Source of the DNA: Lachnospiraceae bacterium
Lineage (GTDB): Bacteria > Bacillota > Clostridia > Lachnospirales > Lachnospiraceae
Reading direction: 5' to 3'
DNA: 64,000 nucleotides
NCBI GenBank assembly: GCA_017552985.1
Contig: JAFZNO010000103.1
Span: 1-64,000, forward strand
A program made the position numbers and the translations under genes. Positions 10,001 to 19,026 of the stretch are shown here, piece by piece. How positions within the stretch are numbered: the stretch's first letter is position 1; each line of letters opens with the position of its first letter. A model generated the notes under the pieces. That model was not told where the DNA came from, did not search any database, and saw only the letters and a program-made list of their open reading frames with translations.

Positions 10001-11466
10001 GAAAATTCCGGAAATCCATTGCAAGTTTTTTTGCGTTAGCATTAACGATCACCAGCACCGTCGGAGCATTTGACGTAACTGCAAAAGCAGCAGGAAAAAG
10101 GGAATCTGTTGTTATTGTTTCCATGGGAGATTCCTATTCTTCCGGTGAAGGGCTTAGTCAATTTTATGGATATGATGAATACAAGAGTACGGGAGTATAT
10201 AATGAAGATTGGCTGGCGCATCGATCAAAGATCAGTTGGCCGTCACGCTTGAAGGTTCCTGGGATCAGTGGCACTATGAGTGATTATCACGTCCCGCTGG
10301 ATGGAGTGACTTCAAACGTGTCTAAGTGGTATTTTGTTGCGGTTTCTGGCGCGGAGACAAAGCATTTTACGGAAAAACAAAATAAACCCGAAAACAAGTA
10401 CGTCATGAAACTTCGCCCGCAATTGGATATTTTTAATCAGATTACTGATACGGTTGATTATGTTACCCTGACGATTGGAGGAAACGACGTTAAGTTCGCA
10501 GACGTTATAAAAAAAGCCGTCCTATATAGTTATTCGATAGGCGGATATAAAAAGTTCGAAAAATATCTCGAAGACATATGGGCAACAAGGTTTGATACTT
10601 TGGCGAATATTAAGGAAACCTACAAGAAAATAGAGCAGGCGGCCGGAAAACAGGCGACGATTTTGGTTGCTGGATATCCTACGTTGGTTAATTCTAAAGG
10701 GTGTATTCCGATTCATGAAAAACATGCGAAGCTTATCAACGAGAAGGTCAACGCATTTAATGGGCTTCTGGCAGGACTTGTTGAAGAATGCCAAGGGGAA
10801 GGGATGAACATAGAATTCGTCGACGTGGCGACCTCATTCAAGGGCCATGAGGCTTATACGGATGACAATTGGATTAACAAGATCAGCACGAGACACGATG
10901 ATGACATTCCTAAAGATGGGGTGTTGGACGTGGTAAGTGCATATTCCATGCATCCTAATGAGAAAGGCGTGGAAGAATATGCTAGGCTTGTAAATCTGGC
11001 AATTGAAAAAGCAGAAGAGGAAAAGTCTGTTGAGGTTGACTATCGCATTGTCCTTAAGTGGGGAGAGAATCCCAGCGACCTTGATGCAAACATGGAAGGA
11101 ACTCTGTCCAACGGCAATGCGTTTCATGCAGATTTTAGACAGCAAACCATCATGGATGGCGATGACGTGATTTGCTTGTTAGACATAGATAAAATGATGC
11201 GTCACGGACCAGAAACAATTAACTTAGACGTAAGAACGGATAAACCATATTACTATTACGTATATCGCTACCGGGGAGCCGGAAAGCTACAAACGTCTGA
11301 GGCGATTGTTGAAGTGTATAAAGATGGCGTGTTGGCTCAGGTGTTTAACGTCCCGACAGAAAACGCGGATGGTGATTACTGGAACGTTTTTGCAATTGTG
11401 AACGGAGAAATTGTAAGTGGTGGAACGATTACTGAAGAAGCTGATACGCAGTATGCGAATGAATAA
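9991..11466 (+). CDS. Secreted SGNH/GDSL hydrolase with C-terminal beta-domain
   Basis: 491 aa. Signal peptide ending near AKA (residue 33). SGNH block I is GDSYSSGEG with candidate nucleophile Ser48; block III is GGND; block V is HPNEKG with the catalytic His. This family hydrolyses ester bonds in lipids or O-acyl polysaccharides; the substrate here is unknown. Residues about 350-480 form a second domain with SDLDANM, LDIDKMMRHGPETINL and YYYYVYRYRGAG, resembling the DUF2135 layout often found in secreted proteins. It overlaps the upstream membrane-protein gene by 10 bases. Confidence 0.85.
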   Translation: MEVRKFRKSIASFFALALTITSTVGAFDVTAKAAGKRESVVIVSMGDSYSSGEGLSQFYGYDEYKSTGVYNEDWLAHRSKISWPSRLKVPGISGTMSDYHVPLDGVTSNVSKWYFVAVSGAETKHFTEKQNKPENKYVMKLRPQLDIFNQITDTVDYVTLTIGGNDVKFADVIKKAVLYSYSIGGYKKFEKYLEDIWATRFDTLANIKETYKKIEQAAGKQATILVAGYPTLVNSKGCIPIHEKHAKLINEKVNAFNGLLAGLVEECQGEGMNIEFVDVATSFKGHEAYTDDNWINKISTRHDDDIPKDGVLDVVSAYSMHPNEKGVEEYARLVNLAIEKAEEEKSVEVDYRIVLKWGENPSDLDANMEGTLSNGNAFHADFRQQTIMDGDDVICLLDIDKMMRHGPETINLDVRTDKPYYYYVYRYRGAGKLQTSEAIVEVYKDGVLAQVFNVPTENADGDYWNVFAIVNGEIVSGGTITEEADTQYANE

Positions 11467-11502
11467 CGCTGAAAGATTGTAATTCTTGAAAGGAGCCGCA
11501 AC

Positions 11503-12213
11503 ATGAAAAAGGTAAGAGGATACGTAATCATAGGCGTAATAGTTGTGGTTATAGTTTGCCTTGTTAACTGGGATTATATTTATAAACTCGTAAATTTGGA
11601 AAGCCGGGCGATTTCTGAGATTTTTTCCGGGAAAAACATGGCATCTAGAGAGTTGAATGATGAATTGGATGACATGACGGTATGGAAGTTTCTCAACCCA
11701 AAACTCGTAGCACTTATTCCACAGGTGGATTCTCCGACACTGCCGGATCCAGACCCGTTACCGACACAATCACCTGAGCCTAAAAACAGACCGTATGAGG
11801 ACGTGGATAAGGATGAAATCCGTGAAATACTAAAAACGGAACCCAACACTGCTTATTTTTGGTCTGGCACGACAACTGCAAAAAACGGTGAAATCAAGTA
11901 CAGTAAAGAAGTGGCCAGGGCACTGGCAGAGAAGAATGGCGGAGTTACGTTGGAGATGCTTTTGGATGAAAATCACATTGACATGCCGGATTGGGGTGAT
12001 GGACCAGCCAGTGAGAAGGCATGGGAAGAGGTATCTAAGATGTTCGCCGAGCAAGCGTCAGGAAAGGTTTGGGCTGTAATCGGAAGAGACGTTAGAGATG
12101 ATAATATTTGGGAGAATAGGGAATACGTTATATTGGATGGGAATGATGACGTTGAGAAAATAACGCTGATAGAGCCACTTTCCGAGGAAGAGAAGATTTT
12201 GCTTGAAAGGTGA
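11503..12213 (+). CDS. NWxY-family membrane protein, paralogue 2 of 3
   Basis: 236 aa, AAAGGAG ribosome site 8-9 bases before the ATG. N-terminal TM helix (residues 8-21), then VNWDYIYKLVNLESRA, FSGKN, and DDMTVWKFLNPKLVALIP. These blocks align with the proteins at 8086 and 12305. After a Pro-rich linker (PTLPDPDPLPTQSPEP) comes a unique 140-residue domain, presumably extracellular. Unknown function. The shared part suggests a common membrane partner and the variable part a private role. Confidence 0.75.
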   Translation: MKKVRGYVIIGVIVVVIVCLVNWDYIYKLVNLESRAISEIFSGKNMASRELNDELDDMTVWKFLNPKLVALIPQVDSPTLPDPDPLPTQSPEPKNRPYEDVDKDEIREILKTEPNTAYFWSGTTTAKNGEIKYSKEVARALAEKNGGVTLEMLLDENHIDMPDWGDGPASEKAWEEVSKMFAEQASGKVWAVIGRDVRDDNIWENREYVILDGNDDVEKITLIEPLSEEEKILLER

Positions 12214-12304
12214 TGAGGCGTGAAAGATAATATTACGCAGTTTTTTTGAATGAACTTGCGGAATCTCTTAATTTATTATACAATAGAACAAAGGGGGTGA
12301 AAAT

Positions 12305-12598
12305 ATGAAAAAAGCGGCACGATGTGGAGTATTGGCACTTGCAGCAGCATGTGTAATTAATTGGAGTTATGTTTCGCAACTTTTGGATCTGGAATCTCAG
12401 GCTGTAAATAGCGTATTTCAGGGACAAGGAGCGGCGGCGTGCAAATTGCAACAGGAGTTGGAGAGCCTTACGGTATGGAAACTGGTCAATCCTGATGTTT
12501 TGACGTTGTTACCCGAGGGATATGAGAGTTATATTCCGGAGTCCGTGGATGACTTAAATAAACTTAATGAGACTTTTTCGGACATAGTCAATAACTAA
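12305..12598 (+). CDS. NWxY-family membrane protein, short paralogue 3 of 3
   Basis: 97 aa, start supported by AGGGGGTG. It contains only the shared module: TM helix, INWSYVSQLLDLESQA, FQGQG, LESLTVWKLVNPDVLTLLP, then a 25-residue tail. It is closest to the protein at 11503 (LESxA and LTVWKxxNP are shared). The missing C-terminal domain makes it either a minimal member or a truncated duplicate. Confidence 0.7.
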   Translation: MKKAARCGVLALAAACVINWSYVSQLLDLESQAVNSVFQGQGAAACKLQQELESLTVWKLVNPDVLTLLPEGYESYIPESVDDLNKLNETFSDIVNN

Positions 12599-12629
12599 TG
12601 ACCGTGTCTGAAAATATGGGGGAGATGGG

Positions 12630-13130
12630 ATGGAGGCGTTAAGCAAAGCTGCAACATGGTTCCAGACTGCTTTGGGGATACCTGTTTCGGAGGGCTTCCT
12701 TTTTCTGGAGATTTTCTTAAGCTGTTTTATTTTTATTATCGTAGGAGGATTGTGCCTGGTTAAGAGAGACGGCAATAAGCGGCTGAAAGATCTAAAGGCG
12801 AAAACGATAGGCGACGTTATTGAAGCGAGTATCAATAAGGAATATAATGCCATGTGGAGAAATTATGATTCCCCATCGGAAAAAACCCTTATGAAGCAAA
12901 CCGTTAAATATGATTTTTTTGTAAACGGAGTTTGCTATGGCGGCAGTGGCGAGATTCCAAGCCTTTCTTTTTCAAAAAAAGTGAAAATACGGTATAATCC
13001 CAAAGATCCCAAACAGAATTGTACGGCTTATTCTTATAAGTGGGATTCGGGAAATGGCTTATTGATGGCGATGCTTATCATATGGGGTATTTTGGTTTTG
13101 GGACCTTTTGTGATTGGAATGCTGGTATAG
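12630..13130 (+). CDS. Two-TM membrane protein, DUF3592-like
   Basis: 166 aa. TM helices near residues 24-45 and 145-164 flank a soluble domain with VKYDFFVNGVCYGG and VKIRYNPKDPKQNC. That pattern (a beta-domain whose last strand reads VxYxPxxP) is typical of DUF3592-type membrane proteins of unknown function. It lies downstream of the NWxY genes in the same direction. Confidence 0.65.
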   Translation: MEALSKAATWFQTALGIPVSEGFLFLEIFLSCFIFIIVGGLCLVKRDGNKRLKDLKAKTIGDVIEASINKEYNAMWRNYDSPSEKTLMKQTVKYDFFVNGVCYGGSGEIPSLSFSKKVKIRYNPKDPKQNCTAYSYKWDSGNGLLMAMLIIWGILVLGPFVIGMLV

Positions 13131-13257
13131 ATAACGCAGACTGCTTGCCATTTTCCTGAAAGTGTGTTATATTTATGCACGTATGTGGAACTTGATTCGT
13201 TTTAGTTTCCACGGGAAGAATATTGCATACTGGCAGAAGACGAGAAAGGATGAAAAA

Positions 13258-13953
13258 ATGAAACTTAAAAAAATTACGTGCATTGCATTGATGGCCTCTG
13301 TGGCGTTAGGCATTTCAGCTTGTGGGAAAAATGATTCCGTAAAGGATGGCACGGGGAGTAAATCGGAATCCCAGGTTGAATCGAGCGCTCAAAACGGGAA
13401 GAACGGTGATGAAAATTCGAGTAGCACCAAGGAAACGGGCAAGAAGGGGACTTCGCAGTATAAAGTTAATGCGGAAGACTCGAGGGAGATTAAAATCGAA
13501 TTGGCAAACGCAAACGACATTCACTGTAACACGAAAGAGCCTATAACTAAGGAGAAATTGGTTTCCTGGGAGTGGCTAGATAAGAACGCACTCGAGGATT
13601 ATTTGAAGAGTTATCCCGTTCCAGAATTTTATTTTGGCTTGGTGGATTATGAAGAAGATTGGGCGGAAGAAGTTGAGAGTGGAAGAAAGCCGGCAGTCTT
13701 TGTCGTTGAGAAAGACAGTGATTTTACCCCGTCTTACAGTGATTGCGTGGCGGATGCATTCCAAATAGAGACTTCCGTGGATAAAATGAAAGATGTTTCC
13801 ATGAAAGATTTTAAATATTATAAAGAGTGGCAGGAACTGTTTGACGCGAAAGGCGAAGGCGAATATGAAGCAAGAGTTTACGTTTACTTCAACGGACAGT
13901 ATGTGCTTCACTCGGTGTATCCTTTCACGGTAACGGATGTTTCTGGGAAGTAA
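13258..13953 (+). CDS. Secreted lipoprotein, unknown function
   Basis: 231 aa. Start at 13258 (AAAGGA 9 bases upstream) gives MKLKKITCIALMASVALG with lipobox ISAC and Cys22; a longer in-frame extension to 13162 would destroy the signal peptide. After a Ser/Lys/Glu-rich linker (25-65) follows a globular domain with no family I recognise. Predicted to be lipid-anchored on the outer face of the membrane. It is the last gene before a strong terminator. Confidence 0.75.
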   Translation: MKLKKITCIALMASVALGISACGKNDSVKDGTGSKSESQVESSAQNGKNGDENSSSTKETGKKGTSQYKVNAEDSREIKIELANANDIHCNTKEPITKEKLVSWEWLDKNALEDYLKSYPVPEFYFGLVDYEEDWAEEVESGRKPAVFVVEKDSDFTPSYSDCVADAFQIETSVDKMKDVSMKDFKYYKEWQELFDAKGEGEYEARVYVYFNGQYVLHSVYPFTVTDVSGK

Positions 13954-13967
13954 ACATAAGGAACGCT

Positions 13968-13997
13968 AAAGGGCCTGGTTTTTCAGGCCCTTATTTT
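13968..13997 (+). terminator. Rho-independent terminator
   Basis: AAGGGCCTG (13969-13977) and CAGGCCCTT (13984-13992) pair perfectly around a 6-base loop and are followed by TATTTTAT. It separates the small secreted-protein cluster from the Tad operon. Confidence 0.88.
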
Positions 13998-14093
13998 ATG
14001 GAATAGTTAATGGTTTTTTAAAATAAAAAGAATAATAATTTTAGAGCTAGTTTATAGAAAGTTTATAAATTTCATAAAAATAATATTTTTTTG

Positions 14094-14123
14094 TTGACAG
14101 AAGCTAGGTAATAATGCTATTAT
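14094..14123 (+). promoter_or_regulatory. Promoter of the Tad/kinase operon
   Basis: Perfect TTGACA (14094-14099), 18-bp spacer, TATTAT (14118-14123), 47 bases before the first Tad gene and after a terminator. No other clear promoter was seen before 34 kb, so it could drive the whole ~20-kb gene run. Confidence 0.7.
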
Positions 14124-14170
14124 ATAGATGAACTTGAAATGGAAAAAATCGGAACCGAGGTTGCTTTTAC

Positions 14171-15238
14171 ATGAAAATCAAATTAGCCATTTTAGAGAAG
14201 GATTCAGTTTATCTTAATCGTCTGGTTGCAGCGTTTAACGTAAAGTATGCAGACGCGTTTGAAATTTACTCTTTTACGGAGAAACAAAACGCTGTTTCTG
14301 CTTTGGATGAGCGTAAAATAGACATCCTCTTATCAAGTGACAATTTTGATTTTGAAAACGAGGCCATCCCCAAAAGATGCACGCTTGCCTATTTAGTTGA
14401 TTCGACGGACATTGAAAGCTATAACGAGCATAGGGCTATTGGAAAGTTCCAAAGGATCGACTTGATATATAAGCAGATCCTCAGTATTTATTCGGAAAAT
14501 GCCAAGAACATATCGTTGGCCGTGTTGGGCGATGATAAAACAAAAGTTATTTCGTTTCAGTCGGTTAGCGGCGGATGCGGCGGATCCACGATGGCGGCAG
14601 CTTGTGCCATCCACTTTGCCGCGGCAGGTAAAAAAACGTTATACTTAAACTTGGAAAAGTTTGGCGTTTCGGATTCTTTCTTTGCCGCGGAGGGGCAGTT
14701 TGACCTGAGCGACATTATCTTTTATTTGAAAAGTAAGAAATCCAATTTGGCATTAAAACTTGAAAGCTGCGTGAAACAGGATCCGCGGGGAGTCTTCTTT
14801 TATTCCGACTGCAAGGTGGCGTTAGACAAAATGGAACTGGGAACAGACGACATTCTCTTGCTGATTACGGAACTAAAGCTTACTGGAACGTATGACGTGA
14901 TCGTTTTGGATCTTGATTTCTCCCTTGCTAAAGACGGGATGTCGATCTTGAATCGCTCCAATGCGGTTGTTTGGGTTGGAGACGGATCAAAGATTTCAAA
15001 CTTAAAGTTGTTTAGAAAGATTGAAATGCTTAAGATCATGGAAGAAAACGTGGAAATGCCGGTTTACAAGAGACTTTCCATTGCTTATAACAAATTTAGC
15101 AATAAGACAAGTGAGATGTTGGAAGGCCTTGACGTACGGGTGCTGGGTGGAGCACAACGCTTTGAGCATGCTACGACGGAAATGATTCTTGGACAATTGG
15201 CACCCATGGGAATGTTTGATCCACTAATCCAGCAGTGA
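14171..15238 (+). CDS. CpaE/TadZ-like pilus assembly ATPase with degenerate P-loop
   Basis: 355 aa. Residues 1-110 form a receiver-like domain; 125-350 form a ParA/MinD-like ATPase. The deviant Walker A reads SGGCGGST (residues 133-140): both the signature Lys and the usual GKT Lys are missing, with Gly138 in place of GKT Lys. Walker B is DVIVLDLDFS. TadZ/CpaE proteins place Tad pilus machines in the cell, and weak or absent ATPase motifs are known among TadZ proteins. It is first in the operon and overlaps the cpaF ribosome site. Confidence 0.85.
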   Translation: MKIKLAILEKDSVYLNRLVAAFNVKYADAFEIYSFTEKQNAVSALDERKIDILLSSDNFDFENEAIPKRCTLAYLVDSTDIESYNEHRAIGKFQRIDLIYKQILSIYSENAKNISLAVLGDDKTKVISFQSVSGGCGGSTMAAACAIHFAAAGKKTLYLNLEKFGVSDSFFAAEGQFDLSDIIFYLKSKKSNLALKLESCVKQDPRGVFFYSDCKVALDKMELGTDDILLLITELKLTGTYDVIVLDLDFSLAKDGMSILNRSNAVVWVGDGSKISNLKLFRKIEMLKIMEENVEMPVYKRLSIAYNKFSNKTSEMLEGLDVRVLGGAQRFEHATTEMILGQLAPMGMFDPLIQQ

Positions 15239-15246
15239 GGTTGAAA

Positions 15247-16488
15247 ATGACCGCAGAACAAGAAAAACAACTAATAGAAGAGATCAGAACTTACATCTCC
15301 AATACGCTTCCGTTAAGCAAGATGGAAGATGAGGAACTTGAAGAAAAGGTGGAGGAAATTGTTACTCAAAAGATTGCCGGCATCTATTGCCCTATCCACC
15401 AAAAGGTATCCATCGTACAACAAGTTTATAGTTCCATACGAGGCTTCGGACTCTTGGATACCATCATCAATGACGATACCATCACCGAGGTCATGATCAA
15501 TGGCCCAGATAATATCTTTATTGAGCAAAGCGGACGTTTGTTCAAATTGGACAAACATTTCGAAAGTCAGAGAAGGTTGGAAGACGTCGTTCAGCGAATT
15601 GTGGGTCTTGCGGGAAGAGAAGTAAACCAGGCAAACCCAATTTGTGACACGAGACTTCCGGACGGCTCGCGTGTTAACGTAGTATTGCCACCCATTGCTC
15701 TTTGCGGACCGACGATCACCATCCGTAAGTTTTCCAAGGATCCCATGACTGTCGAAAAACTAATCAAATATGGGTCTATTACCCAGGAGATTGCAGACAA
15801 GCTAGAGCTTTTGGTTAAAGCAAAATACAATATTTTCATTTGCGGCGGTACCGGTTCTGGAAAAACGACCTTCTTGAACGCCATGTCCAATTACATTCCG
15901 AAGGACGAGCGCGTTATCACGATTGAGGACTCGGCCGAGTTGCAGATTGTTGGCGTTGAGAACTTGGTAAGACTGGAAACGAGAAACGCAAACGTATCCG
16001 GCGTCGGACAGATCACAATCCGCGACCTGATCAAGTCTTCGCTCCGTATGAGACCTGAACGCATCGTAGTAGGCGAGGTTCGTGGAGGCGAGGCACTTGA
16101 CATGTTGCAGGCCATGAATACCGGACACGACGGTTCCCTTTCCACGGGCCATGCGAACTCCACGCAGGATATGCTGAGTCGTTTGGAAACCATGGTGTTG
16201 CAAGGCGCTGACGGTTTGCCGCTGGAGGCGATCAGACAGCAGATCGCATCCGCAATCGACATTATCGTTCATCTTTCCAGATTGCGTGATAAATCCAGAA
16301 AAACAATGGAAATTACGGAAGTGGTTGGGTATAAGGATGGCCAAATCATACTGAATCCGTTATATAAATTCGAAGAGGATCCGGAAAAGAGCACGCTGGA
16401 CAAAGTGGTGGGAGAGTTGAAGCGCACAAAGAATCCCATGGTAAAAGATTTCAAACTTAAATTGTCGGGCATTCGCGTTGAAATATAG
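15247..16488 (+). CDS. cpaF: Tad pilus secretion ATPase CpaF/TadA
   Basis: 413 aa. Start at ATG 15247 preferred because GAGG (15237-15240) precedes it by 6 bases; GTG 15235 overlaps the upstream stop. Walker A GGTGSGKTT near residue 200, catalytic Asp-box/Walker B region RIVVGEVRGGEALDML, and His box STGHANS. This is the hexameric ATPase that powers Flp pilus assembly or secretion on the cytosolic face of the membrane. The gene order CpaE-CpaF-TadB-TadC is standard. Confidence 0.95.
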   Translation: MTAEQEKQLIEEIRTYISNTLPLSKMEDEELEEKVEEIVTQKIAGIYCPIHQKVSIVQQVYSSIRGFGLLDTIINDDTITEVMINGPDNIFIEQSGRLFKLDKHFESQRRLEDVVQRIVGLAGREVNQANPICDTRLPDGSRVNVVLPPIALCGPTITIRKFSKDPMTVEKLIKYGSITQEIADKLELLVKAKYNIFICGGTGSGKTTFLNAMSNYIPKDERVITIEDSAELQIVGVENLVRLETRNANVSGVGQITIRDLIKSSLRMRPERIVVGEVRGGEALDMLQAMNTGHDGSLSTGHANSTQDMLSRLETMVLQGADGLPLEAIRQQIASAIDIIVHLSRLRDKSRKTMEITEVVGYKDGQIILNPLYKFEEDPEKSTLDKVVGELKRTKNPMVKDFKLKLSGIRVEI

Positions 16489-16510
16489 AGCTCAAAGGCA
16501 GGAAGTTACG

Positions 16511-17356
16511 ATGGCAAAAAACAAAGCGGAACAAGAACCTCAATTTATACCGTCGCCCATAAATGGGCAAATGATCAACTACAAAGTCTACTACATGTCT
16601 TTTGGAGAGAAATTATTTGCTTTTTTGGTGACGTTTGTTCTTGGCGGATTGGCTGGACTTGTATTCTATGGCGGCTTGTTTAAGCAGGGCGGTGAAGCAA
16701 CGATGGCAACTCATGTTAGCAACATAGTTGTTTTCACCTTGATAGGAGGCATTGCATCAAAGTTCTTCATCCCGGCGATCAAAAATAGTTTTTTTGAGAA
16801 AAGAGCGAAAAAACTTAGAAAACAGTTTATGGATTTGCTGGAAGTCCTTTCGGCGTCACTTTCGGCGGGAAATACGGTTAACGATGCATTCCTAAACGCA
16901 AGAGGAGACTTGCTGAATCAGTACTCGGAAAAAGAGTATATCATCAGGGAACTTGCCGAGATATCATCAGGAATCACAAATGGCAAAACGCTCGAGGAAA
17001 TGGTTATGAGCTTTGGTGCCAGAAGCAATAATGAGGACATTGAAAATTTTGGTAACGTTATAAGTAACTGCTATCGATTGGGTGGTAATTTCAATGACGT
17101 AATAAGCAGAACCAGAAAAATACTGGGCGACAAAATAGGAATTGAGGACGAGATCCAAACAAAACTCGCTTCCAATGTATTGCAGCATAATGCGATGTGC
17201 CTGATGCCAATCATTTTGGTGAGCATGTTGAAACTTATGAATGAATCATTTTCTAAGAATTTGGCCTCTGGAGTTGGAGTGGTTGTCACAACAGTTGCAA
17301 TTGCAATATTTGTGGGTTCGTACTTCTGGGGACGCAAAATAATTGATATAAAATAG
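16511..17356 (+). CDS. tadB: Tad platform protein TadB (type II secretion F domain)
   Basis: 281 aa. ATG 16511 has AGGAAG just upstream; the in-frame TTG at 16478 would overlap cpaF. TM helices near the N-terminus (two), then a cytosolic GspF-like helical domain (FMDLLEVLSASLSAGNTVNDAF) and two C-terminal TM helices. Inner-membrane platform partner of CpaF. Confidence 0.85.
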   Translation: MAKNKAEQEPQFIPSPINGQMINYKVYYMSFGEKLFAFLVTFVLGGLAGLVFYGGLFKQGGEATMATHVSNIVVFTLIGGIASKFFIPAIKNSFFEKRAKKLRKQFMDLLEVLSASLSAGNTVNDAFLNARGDLLNQYSEKEYIIRELAEISSGITNGKTLEEMVMSFGARSNNEDIENFGNVISNCYRLGGNFNDVISRTRKILGDKIGIEDEIQTKLASNVLQHNAMCLMPIILVSMLKLMNESFSKNLASGVGVVVTTVAIAIFVGSYFWGRKIIDIK

Positions 17357-17370
17357 GGGATAGTTGTTAC

Positions 17371-18237
17371 ATGAATGTTGCACTCTTGGTGATTGGTACT
17401 GCCCTCACAATCGTTTTTATCGTTTTCCTGGTTAGAGGAAAGAAATATGATGGCTGGCTGGATGCGTTGGAGGGAGACGCATTCCCGCTCAAATCAATTT
17501 ATGGAGTTGGATTGGCAATGCAGGAATTGGGCGTTGCCAAGTTACGCGGTAACATTGGAGATGAGCTTCGAGGCAATACCGCTTTGTATTATTCGCAGAA
17601 TTTCGGTGAGTTTTACGCCCAGATTTGTTGGGCCCAAGTTCTTTCGTTTTCAAACTTGGAACTTGCCATTGCTTTTCTGATCGCCGGCAGTGCTTTTGGA
17701 ACGTCCACCATGCTTTATCTTGTGGCAGGTATAGTGCTTTGTGTCGTAACCGCCTATTATTTTTTGAATTACACAAAGGACAAGATCAAAACCCGAAGCG
17801 AGATGTGTGATGCTGAATTCCCGAATTCAATATCAAAATTGGCATTGATCGTTAACTCTGGCGTTATATTGAGTGATGCATGGGAAATGGTTGCAAACGG
17901 TAAAGATGGCGTGTTTTATGACCTTATGAAAGTTTCTTGTGACGATATGAACAATGGCGTATCTCCCATGGAGGCATTTCGAAGATTTGGTGAGAAGACG
18001 AATTCAGACAACGTAAAGAAATTTACTTCCGCATTGATTCAGAGCATGGAAAGAGGCGGCGGAGATCTTCCGCAGTTCCTGGTTATGCAGTCTAGTGAAT
18101 TGTGGGCAGCCCGGAGACAGGAATTACTTCAGAAGGGCGAAAAAGCGGCAGGTGCGCTTCTTATGCCGATAGCACTTATGTTTGCAGGAATTATGTTGAT
18201 TGTTATAGCAGCAGCGGTACAAAGCTTTGGAGTATAA
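17371..18237 (+). CDS. tadC: Tad platform protein TadC (type II secretion F domain)
   Basis: 288 aa. N-terminal TM helix, a TM pair near residues 90-135, a GspF-like domain (FPNSISKLALIVNSGVILSDA; ESMERGGGDLPQF-like second half), and a C-terminal TM helix (GALLMPIALMFAGIMLIVIA). It pairs with TadB as in other Tad operons, 14 bases downstream. Confidence 0.85.
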   Translation: MNVALLVIGTALTIVFIVFLVRGKKYDGWLDALEGDAFPLKSIYGVGLAMQELGVAKLRGNIGDELRGNTALYYSQNFGEFYAQICWAQVLSFSNLELAIAFLIAGSAFGTSTMLYLVAGIVLCVVTAYYFLNYTKDKIKTRSEMCDAEFPNSISKLALIVNSGVILSDAWEMVANGKDGVFYDLMKVSCDDMNNGVSPMEAFRRFGEKTNSDNVKKFTSALIQSMERGGGDLPQFLVMQSSELWAARRQELLQKGEKAAGALLMPIALMFAGIMLIVIAAAVQSFGV

Positions 18238-18298
18238 AGCGCGATACGCAATGCTGATTAGTAGTAGGTGAAATCACAAAAAGGAAAGGAGAATTAAC

Positions 18299-18493
18299 GT
18301 GGCAGGCGGGAAGCGTTTTAGTATAATGAATAGACTTCATGGAGCCATCAACGATGAGTTGGGCGACACAAATTTTCTTTCCGTATTGATTATTCTCGGA
18401 ATCGTTCTGGTGCTTGCTGGAGTATTCATGGGGTTTAAGGATCAGATTGTTGGGCAGGTGAATAATTTGATCAGCGGTTTTGTAATCGGGTAG
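18299..18493 (+). CDS. Flp-like type IVb pilin 1
   Basis: 64 aa with a GTG start preceded by AAAGGAG. A short charged N-terminus ends in DELGDTNF, then comes one hydrophobic helix (LSVLIILGIVLVLAGVFMGF) and a short DQIVGQVNNLISGF tail. Length, layout and position beside tadC and a prepilin peptidase identify an Flp1-like pilin. It is the most diverged of the four copies at its N-terminus (AGGKRFSIMNRLHGAIN). The Glu at about +5 after the presumed Gly cleavage site of classical Flp is absent. Confidence 0.8.
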   Translation: MAGGKRFSIMNRLHGAINDELGDTNFLSVLIILGIVLVLAGVFMGFKDQIVGQVNNLISGFVIG

Positions 18494-18552
18494 TAATTAA
18501 ATTAACATATAAACATTTTCACACAAATTTTTTTAGGAAGGAGAAAAAAGAC

Positions 18553-18747
18553 ATGTTAGACAGACTGTACGTTAAGATGATGAACAAGCTTCAGGAGGTT
18601 GTAAATGATGAGCAGGGAGATACGAACTTTATCTCCGTACTGATTATTCTCGGAATCGTTGTTGTTCTTGCCGGCGTGTTCATGACCTTTAAGGATCAGA
18701 TCGTTGGTCAGGTAAATAACATCGTAAGCGGATTTACCATTGGCTAG
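18553..18747 (+). CDS. Flp-like type IVb pilin 2
   Basis: 64 aa, AAGGAG ribosome site. The N-terminus MLDRLYVKMMNKLQEVVND is followed by EQGDTNFIS, the hydrophobic helix and the invariant tail DQIVGQVNNIVSGFTIG. It is nearly identical to copies 3 and 4. DNA identity is highest in the 3' two thirds, suggesting recent duplication or gene conversion. Confidence 0.82.
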   Translation: MLDRLYVKMMNKLQEVVNDEQGDTNFISVLIILGIVVVLAGVFMTFKDQIVGQVNNIVSGFTIG

Positions 18748-18783
18748 TTTTGTTAATAAATTTTTGAGGAAGGAGGGGGGATC

Positions 18784-18978
18784 ATGTTGGATAGACTTTA
18801 CATCAGTATGATGAATAAGCTTCAAAAGGTTGCAAATGACGAGCAGGGCGACACCAACTTCATTTCCGTACTGATTATTCTTGGAATCGTTGTTGTGCTT
18901 GCAGGCGTATTCATGACCTTCAAGGATCAGATCGTTGGTCAGGTAAACAACATCGTAAGCGGATTTACGATTGGGTAA
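18784..18978 (+). CDS. Flp-like type IVb pilin 3
   Basis: 64 aa, preceded by a very strong AAGGAGGGGG ribosome site, the best of the four. It differs from copy 2 at only a few N-terminal residues (LYISMMNKLQKVAND). The strong site predicts it is the most translated copy. Confidence 0.82.
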   Translation: MLDRLYISMMNKLQKVANDEQGDTNFISVLIILGIVVVLAGVFMTFKDQIVGQVNNIVSGFTIG

Positions 18979-19026
18979 TTTGGTTTTGTAGTTTAATTTT
19001 TCATTGAAAAGGAAGGAGAAATAAAA

